Part shown: one piece after another, positions 57,206 through 64,000 of the stretch
How the letters are laid out: each line of letters starts with the position of its first letter
How positions within the stretch are numbered: position 1 is the first letter of the stretch
Origin: Aphelenchoides besseyi
Lineage: Eukaryota > Nematoda > Chromadorea > Rhabditida > Aphelenchoididae
NCBI GenBank assembly: GCA_024699855.1
Contig: JAMPIQ010000001.1
Span: 15,066,001-15,130,000 of the forward strand
Direction of reading: 5' to 3'
DNA length: 64,000 bases
Notes under the pieces: model-generated
Told to the model about the DNA's origin: nothing
Seen by the model: the letters and a program-made list of their open reading frames with translations, nothing else
Databases searched by the model: none
Position numbers and translations under genes: made by a program

Positions 57206-57671
57206 TTCCTTTTAGTCTTCTCTAATATTTAGGTCCTCTGTTGAAATAGTTTTCTATCTCCCCCCTAAAACATGTACATCTTTTTCATTCTAAACTTCAA
57301 ATCCCGTTTATTGCAGAGATTCCAAGTGATCCGTTTTCTTTTCGTTATCGTTTATCTCGTAGAAAACCGAATGAAATCATTTCTCTCATATTCTTTTACT
57401 CTTCATTCTGAGTAAGCTTTTAAGCTTGGAATCAAAACAATTCACGGAGTTTTGCACTTCTTTGGTGCCTTTGTTGTTACTTGACGTCGATGAGTTGGGT
57501 AGTCTCAAAGTTTATATTTGGCTTGTTGTTGTACAAATATGAACAATTAACTGTGTTGATGAATAAAAACAGATAATCAAACGGAATGTTTGTTTGTGAA
57601 ATGGATTACTCCCAATCGCTTTTTTGTGTATTGAAAAGCTTGTTGTCCATGATTGAAAGCTGAACAAGTCG
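57206..57671. other. Convergent 3' region between GHITM and TTC36
   Basis: No gene. It contains the GHITM 3' untranslated region, with an AATAAA at about 57562. Confidence 0.5.
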
Positions 57672-58346
57672 TTAGCTTTGATCACTTCCATTTCGTAGCT
57701 TATCCATCACATCGTGAAGCATTTGGTTGCACATTGCAGCATAGGGATTCAGAGTCACTAACTCCATTTTTGCGAATTTGGATCCCAACTCAGCGGCCTT
57801 TTGATAATCGACCTGAAAACAAGTCAACTTCCGACCACGTTCTTCAAATTACTTTTGCCGCCTCCATTTGTCCTTCTAGTCGATGAATCAAACCGCGCTG
57901 TGTGAACGCTTGACATGCCGCTCTTCCTTTTCCACCACTCAACTCAATGGCCATTTCCAAGTCTTTTTTGGCTTCTGAAACTACTCATTTGCTTATGATA
58001 GCAAGTTTCGTGATTTACCATCGATTTGTTTCAACAGCTGCTTCTGTTGAGCGCGGTTGTTGTAAGCGGAAGGATTTTTCGGACACAATCGGATCGCAGC
58101 GTCGAACTTTTCGATCGCTTCGTTGTGCTTTTTGCTTTCGGACAGTCGAATCCCTTCGATTTCCAATTCACGACTCTGCTCATAACCGTCTAGTGATGAG
58201 TAGTCTGCAACTCAAAAGTCAGTAACTGGTCTTTTGTGCTACTCACCGTCTTCGATTTGCTCCTCTTTCTCGTCGACCGCATCTTCGGTCGGCATCAACG
58301 GGTTGAGAATCATGTTCAGAACATTCTTATCGCGTTTGGTTGCCAT
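57672..58346 (-). CDS. TTC36: Tetratricopeptide repeat protein TTC36
   Basis: A small TPR protein; in mammals TTC36 (HBP21) binds Hsp70 and affects tyrosine breakdown. The start [20 protein letters not shown] corresponds to the human VLQAIFNPDTP region. Then come [20 protein letters not shown] and [20 protein letters not shown] (TPR 1), [20 protein letters not shown] (human LERAVELSGGRGRAARQSF), [20 protein letters not shown] and finally [20 protein letters not shown]. Length and order match the family. Three short introns. The stop is at 57672. Confidence 0.93.
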
Positions 58347-59344
58347 TTTGTCTCTCGATCTAAAAGTCCAATGATAAAACAAACAGCTAAACTCGAAGTA
58401 AAAGCACGCGCATAAGTTCGCTCATTGCCGTCTGTTTATTTCCACTTGCGTCTCAATTGCACGTGCTCTTTACGCTATCGAAGAGATTGATTGTCATCAC
58501 GTTTCTCTTTTCGTTGACCGCCAATTGCCCGAGAATATGATTACATAATAATGATTCCTTGACATTTTTGATGCGATTAAAGATCGTCGTTGTTTCGTTA
58601 TACTTGACCGTTGATTTCCCTTTATGCCAAAGTTTATTTCACGCTTAATTTCGCATGTACCGTGAGTATCCATCTTCGTCGGCCTGATGACAGGGACTTA
58701 TGAAGCACAAGACTTTAGGTTTAGATATTGACGCTTTTCGTCGCTTTCGTACCATCGCGCAACCATAGTCATAGGAACATTCCGAGTGATAAACCGACGA
58801 ATTATACTTGTCGAAATCATCGTATAGAACAACTGAAACATTTCAACTCATGTCTTGTTCGAAACATACCGCTGGAAAGGTTGAAAACTCATAAGTAAAA
58901 GAGAACGAAAACTTTCAAACCGAACATCTGCAAAATGACATCGATTGTGGATAGTCAATGGCTTTTATACGAAACTCTTGGCTTTAGATTTTATTAAATG
59001 ACTGTGAAATCGATTAATCTACGTTATCGCTGCATAAAAAGCAGCCAGAAATTTGCAGACATTTACGATTTCATTTCCTTGTCTGCTTCTGATCTATCGG
59101 TTTATTGTTCTCGAAACGATGTAATGACTTTGAATTTGTTCACTCGAGAGTTTCTTTGTCGTTGGTTACCATCTCACATTCGTTTTCCTTTCAGCTCAAA
59201 TTGCATTCATGATGCTTCGAGTTTGTTTAGACGTGAGAAGGAGTTGATTACCAATACCATTTTGCCAACATTTCAGTATTCATATTACCTTTCAATTACT
59301 TTCTTCTACATACTCGATCTCGCTATTCTTCCTCTCCAATTGCT
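58347..59344. other. Divergent promoter region of TTC36 and glutathione synthetase; no gene seen
   Basis: About 1 kb. A 122-codon frame at 58998-59366 overlaps the GSS start and shows no domain. One ATTGTCAT (58491-58498) matches the SKN-1 core WWTRTCAT, but such a site is expected by chance in this length. Confidence 0.4.
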
Positions 59345-61080
59345 ATGGATTACGTGGAGAAGTTGATAAGACCGGAACAACTTCCGCATTTGATTGAAGA
59401 TGCACTGGACTTCGCTCATGTAAGCGCTGAATGAACGTTTTACAGTTCGAAAGTTTAGTGTAATGGACTGGTGATTCGAACTGCTGAACACAAGAATCGA
59501 AGCGACGTTTGTCAGAATGCACCGTTGGCACTTCTGCCTTCACCGTTTCCACGTAAACTCTTCGAACAAGGAATGAACGTTCAATTGGTAAGACAACTAT
59601 AATCCACAAATATGATAATAAAGTTTAGGCAATGAATCTATTGTATTTTAAAATCTCGTGGGACTCCGAATTTCTGATCGAAGCGCATTCTGATGTTGTG
59701 CACGAAGACGAGTTTACACGTCGTATGGTCGATTGTTATCGAAAAGCAACTGCCGAAGGTGGACCTCGTCAAAAATTAATGCTTCTGACTCAACGATCCG
59801 ACTACATGTGTCATGTTGAAGGAAAAGATAAAGAGCCCCAATTGAAACAAGTGAGTTTGTTTTCCTAGACCTCACTTATGACTGTATGTTTAGATTGAAG
59901 TTAATAATATTGCCGTAAGTATGGGCGGTTTGGCTCAACGGGCAACTCTATTGCATCGGCGGTTGTTGTCGAAACTTCGTGTTGCACAGAAGGAAATCGA
60001 ATTACGAATTCCGGACAATCATCCGGTCGAGTTGTTGGCAAAAGCGTTGTTTAAAGCTTGGCAAGTTCGAAGAAATGGATGCTAAACTCTTATTCAGGTT
60101 GAAGTTCAACAACCCCAAAGCAGCCGTTTTGGTTGTCGTCGAAGATGTGAATCAAAATCAATGCGATCAGCGTTACATCGAATACGAATTGGAGCGATTG
60201 GCCGGCAGTCATTTGAAAATCATTCGCAACACTTTTACTCAATCCTACGAAAAGTGAGTTATTTCCATTCGATCTTTTTATTTTGTTCAGATTGTTCCTC
60301 AATGAAAACGGCGACTTACAACATGCCGATTACTCGGACGGTCCGATTGGTTTGGTTTATTTCCGAGCTGGTTATGCGCCCGATCACTATCACGGTGAAC
60401 GTGAATGGGACGCTCGTCTCCGAATGGAACTCTCAAGTGCCATCAAATGTCCATGGATTGGATTGCAGTTGGCGAATACGAAGAAAGTTCAACAAGTTTT
60501 GGCTAAACCGGGAGTTGTTGAGCGTTTTTTGGAGGATCCCGATCAAGTTCGAAATGTTCGCGCAACATTCGCCGGTTTGTGGGGATTGGAGCGAGATGAC
60601 GAAGAGACAGAAGCGGTTGTTCGTGTAAGTTAACTAATGAACTTTCAAGACTGTCTCCGGTTTTTAGGACGCTATCGAACATCCCGAACTTTACGTTTTG
60701 AAACCACAACTTGAAGGCGGTGGTGGCAATTTTTATGGTTCAGATATCACAGAGAAGCTGCGAAAGTTCACGTTGCGAGAACGAGCTGCACACATTTTGA
60801 TGCAACGAATCAAACCGCTAGTCGTTAAAGTAGGTTGACGAAAAGTGACCATTAAATGGCTTCATTTACGAACTATCATGTTCGCGCATTCCACGATCCC
60901 GTTCTTGCCGATACGGTCAGTGAACTCGGAACCTACGGCTACTTGTTGGGCGATGGATTGACATCGGAGGTTTTGGCAAATCGATCTTCCGGACACATTC
61001 TTCGATCGAAAGCGGAACACGTAAATGAGGGCGGAGTGGCGGTTGGAGCGGCAGTGATCGACACTCCCTACTTATTCTGA
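59345..61080 (+). CDS. GSS: Glutathione synthetase
   Basis: An ATP-grasp enzyme that joins gamma-glutamylcysteine and glycine, the last step in glutathione synthesis. The start MDYVEKLIRPEQLPHLIEDA is followed by APLALLPSPFPRKLFEQGMN, LLYFKISWDSEFL, HEDEFTRRMVDCYRKATAEG, RSDYMCHVEG, EVNNIAVSMGGLAQRATLLH, VYFRAGYAPDHY (as LVYFRAGYAPDHYHGE), SSAIKCPWIGLQLANTKKVQ and the glycine-rich ATP loop QLEGGGGNFYG. It ends ELGTYGYLLGDG, HVNEGGVAVGAAVIDTPYLF, with a stop at 61078. The GSS Arg and Gly-loop residues are intact. The intron at 60061-60097 starts with GC (G/GCAAGT), confirmed because KALFKAW must join LKFNNPKAAV. AATAAA near 61113. Confidence 0.96.
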
Positions 61081-63726
61081 TATCTTCTCATGTTTATCAA
61101 AGTAGTGTTACAATAAAATATTTGTGAATTCACGCTTTTGCCCGAAATAACAAAAGACCCGTTGGGCTCATGAAAACACATCCATGCGACAGGAATGTGG
61201 AGAGTAAGTCGAGAGCCACACGGACGAAGCAAAATGGTGCCACTCGTCTTTTTTTGGGATTTCATTTTCAGATCTTCGTGGCTGTTTCTGTTTGACCTTC
61301 GAATTAAATGCGACGGTAAACACGTAGAGTTATGCTCAGCCTATGGTTGTTTATGTTTCCGAGAAAGGCATTTAGCCTGAAGGCAAGAAGGGGGTTGTGT
61401 TAAGAAGGTTGTTTATTAAACACAACACCTTTCCATCGATTTGAGCAGAGTTGTTGTCAAGAGTCGAGTAGTTGAAGACCGGAAAGAACTCATCTGCATA
61501 TTCGCGACTTCACACTTATTTTTACGTCCCATGAAATTTCTTATCGTCCTCGTCAACCAAAGGGCCTTCTATTCACGCAACTCTTTGTTTCAATTCGCAT
61601 TTTTTGTTTTCAATTTGTTCCACAAACCACTCACTTCAACGGTCTCATTTGTTTTCTCGTTTCAACCCATCTGTCCAACTCCACGAAGACGACACGCACG
61701 TTCTTCGGGAGTTGCATTTTGTGTAATTGGAATTTCGAACACAATGAACGGACTCATCAGTTCCGCTCTTCGTTTCTGTACCGTAAGAGAGCAGTTATTC
61801 GATGACCATTCAGTTGCCATCTCACAGCGCTTATGACTGTTGGACGATTTGGTTTTCTGCTTCGAAATTTGAGTGGGTTCTCCCAGTGGAACCGCGTCAT
61901 TGTTTTTCGTTCATTTGGTCATGAGAACCTCTGGGAAACCGCAACGTCTTAGTTGAAGAAAGTTTTCTTTGTTCTTGTTACTCACACGAAAGTTCCTTAT
62001 TTGACTAAAATAACTTCAACGTTTATAAGCGTTTCATTGCAACAACTCGGAAATCTTTTTAACCGGAGTTTAAGTTGTTTTCGCCCAACTGTACCGCATC
62101 TTCTGAAGTCGCTTCTGCCGTCCATCAAGTCGTGTAGTTCCCCTGAGATTTTGTGCGCAATGGTTTGGCCATTTGGTCCGGTTGACGAACGGAACGATTT
62201 GGCCTTGGAATAGTCGAGGACTGAGCGTGTGTTGATGTGTTTTAGAGTTCTTTTGAGTTGCAATTAATTTCGCTCAACCTTCTCATCATTTCGACAAACA
62301 ATTTTGCCTTGTTCTTCTTTGATGTTGTCGGTTCGTTTGCACTTTGAGTGGTCGCATGCCAAATTCGATGTTGAAAACACGGAAACGAAATTGACGCTTC
62401 CACTTTGATTCAAAGAGCGAATTCTGCACTCTCTTCGAATCTCAATACTCATCAATCAATTGCGCTCCAGAGCACGTGTCCGGAGTTAAAGAACCGTAAA
62501 GATTGCAAGTAATCGGTTTCAACTTCTAATCCCTCGACCTTATTCCTTCTCAAGTCCTTCGAATGCCGACGGATGACCTGTGGAGAAAAACAAAGGTTCT
62601 TGTTCTTCCTGACCTCAAAAAAGCAAATACTCCGTGGGCTTCGTTGTTCGTATGGCCACTTTGCCATTTCTTCCATTTCGTATTCTCGACGCCCGTTGCT
62701 TTTTGTTCGCTCCCGCTGCGTCCGCTCAGTCGACGGCACATGAACGCGAAAACTTTTCCGCAGCTTCACGTTTCGACAACGAAAATGCCGAGAAAGCAAA
62801 TTGCTCGTCCTTCCAAAAATCCTCTACTTTGCGTGTTCACGTCGATTGATGACGAGCTTTTAATTTTTGCATCACAAATTTTTCTCATTACTTTCGCTGA
62901 TGAGTCGAAAGCGTTTTGGGACGCAGACGTTTTTTTCAATTACTGACTCCAACGGCCTTTTAGTTTTTATTGAAAACTCTCGTCATCAGAAGACCACGTT
63001 CATTGCGAGAATCGTCATCTGCGACTCGATTGGCCAAATGAACTCGAATGGACGTGAACGGTAAACGAGGAACGGCGAAAAATGACGTTTCTTCTCGCCC
63101 TTCATTTGTTCTTCGCGCACTTTTCGTTGTCAACTAATGTTCACGTCATTCACGAATGAATTCTTAAGTGGACTAGTAATAAGTCAGGATTCCAATTTTG
63201 AAGCGGAACTCAACAGCTGAACTGTCGATCATTACTTGTGCTTCACGCCTTATTTTCTCATTTTAATGTGCCAAAAAGAAGTAATCTGATATCCGAAACG
63301 ATGGAATTCGCTTCTTATGAAGGTCATGAGATTGCTTTTAACTGTGAAGAGAAATTGTTTATAGTTTACTGTTATCTGAGGGTCGAAATTAATGAAATTC
63401 TTTGGGTTTTCGTGTTTTTACGCTCAATCGAGACGATACTCTACAATTCTGTGAATTCTCAACCAATTTGTCAATTGACGATTCGTTTCTTCTTTTGTTT
63501 TTTGGTCGGAAATTTGAACGGAAACTCTCGAACGATACAAAAAACATCTTCGGGTTTCTAGCGGAGTGATGTCGTGACCTCAAGTTCGATTTCTGAAAAT
63601 ACGAGCTTCAGGGATGTCAACTCGATTCTTTAGCTTGAAATTCGAATACTTCACACTCTCCATTTCAACAATCAAATGAGCAGTTTGTGTGATGAAATTG
63701 AATGTGCCAAACGAAATCGTTCGGTT
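61081..63726. other. 2.6 kb without a supported gene
   Basis: Several frames of 60-131 codons exist on both strands (for example 61441-61836 and 62563-62946 plus). They overlap each other antisense, lack domains and have Phe/Ser/Arg-rich translations like the non-coding parts of this genome. The start holds the GSS 3' untranslated region. No repeat or RNA gene was recognised. Confidence 0.45.
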
Positions 63727-63984
63727 TTATGGTTCTTTCGAATAAGTGAGTAGAACCAGACTGCAGAGAAATCTCGTAAGATTCCGACCATCTGAATGAA
63801 ATGAGTTCGCATTTACGACACCGACTTCGCCATTCGACCGCATGCCAATGAGTCCGAAGATGTCCGTCGAGTTCACTGTGGGCGTATTCTTGGTCAGGAC
63901 CAATTTCTTTTGAGATAAAAACGGAAGATTCTCGTCATCCAATTCCGAATTTGACGTGAGTGCAGTAAACAACCTTACTGTCAA
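63727..63984 (-). CDS. Possible exon of a gene running off the right edge
   Basis: The minus-strand frame contains SELDDENLPFLSQKKLVLTK and TVNSTDIFGLIGMRSNGEVG and then a plausible donor (GTAAATG at about 63807-63813) with an AG some 20 bases later. The balanced composition of this part looks coding, while the rest of the frame (from VNANSF) is probably intron read-through. No family recognised. Confidence 0.3.
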   Translation of the reverse strand: MTVRLFTALTSNSELDDENLPFLSQKKLVLTKNTPTVNSTDIFGLIGMRSNGEVGVVNANSFHSDGRNLTRFLCSLVLLTYSKEP

Positions 63985-64000
63985 CTCATTACATACGTCA

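Noticed and set aside
58491..58498. SKN-1-like ATTGTCAT upstream of glutathione synthetase
   Set aside because: A single degenerate 8-mer about 850 bp from the start is expected by chance; it is not reported as a site.
58998..59366. 122-codon plus-strand frame overlapping the GSS start
   Set aside because: It overlaps the GSS start in another frame, has no domain, and is rich in Ser/Phe/Leu as expected from T-rich promoter DNA.
61441..62946. Frames of 115-131 codons on both strands in the right-hand gap
   Set aside because: Mutually antisense, no recognisable domain, composition like other non-coding stretches.
1..64000. CRISPR arrays, bacterial operons, insertion sequences or viral genes
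   Set aside because: No regularly spaced repeats, transposase or integrase domains or prokaryotic signals were seen; genes are intron-containing throughout.

Overview
The window is nuclear DNA from a small, gene-dense animal genome, most probably a nematode. The evidence is many spliceosomal introns of only about 33-60 bp with TTTAG/TTTCAG acceptors, a transthyretin-like (TTL) secreted protein, pepsin-like proteins with degenerate active sites, and otherwise single-copy orthologues of conserved animal genes. The species cannot be named from the sequence. CDS coordinates below are genomic spans from first to last coding base and include introns.

Layout from left to right. 1-4.8 kb: amino-terminal part of a RalGAP-beta (RALGAPB) gene (-), with no visible C-terminal half. 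4.9-7.0 kb: unknown single-pass membrane protein (+). 7.1-9.6 kb: IFT70/TTC30 (dyf-1) (+), with an X-box-like motif just upstream. 9.8-10.5 kb: a short neuropeptide precursor and a tRNA-Cys. 11-13.4 kb: a pepsin-like pseudoprotease and a TTL protein. 13.6-15.5 kb: tRNA-Arg and two genes of unknown function. 15.5-18.8 kb: AASS, lysine breakdown (-). 19-21.1 kb: a small coiled-coil gene and a frameshifted pepsin-like gene. 21.4-30 kb: five minus-strand genes (a short-chain dehydrogenase, ATG16, an unknown gene, MTCH2, TRIP4). 31.2-32 kb: rab-7 (+), sharing a 1.2 kb divergent promoter region with TRIP4 that holds three TCACGTGA/T E-boxes. 32.5-43.9 kb: minus-strand genes for a regnase-like NYN domain lacking its catalytic acids, CABIN1/HIR3, a casein-kinase-1-like C-terminal half, and an unknown protein. 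44.1-45.1 kb: an inverted, apparently identical copy of 9.49-10.55 kb. 45.8-52.1 kb: EF-hand rhomboid protease, SLY1/SCFD1, a tiny membrane protein, and a seven-finger C2H2 protein. 53.4 kb: a second neuropeptide gene of the same family as the duplicated one. 54.8-61.1 kb: GHITM, TTC36 and glutathione synthetase. 61-64 kb: no clear gene except a possible exon at the right edge.

Most genes are unrelated housekeeping functions: trafficking (rab-7, SLY1, RalGAP-beta), autophagy (ATG16), mitochondria (MTCH2, GHITM, AASS), cilia (IFT70) and chromatin (CABIN1). The most unusual points are the recent 1,055-bp inverted duplication carrying a neuropeptide gene, a tRNA-Cys and the severed tail of IFT70; the three-locus neuropeptide family with an (ER)ILDSLGGD(F/Y)LI core; several catalytically degenerate enzymes (two pepsin-like proteins and one NYN nuclease); and promoter motifs that fit the genes they precede (X-box before IFT70, CLEAR-like E-boxes before rab-7).
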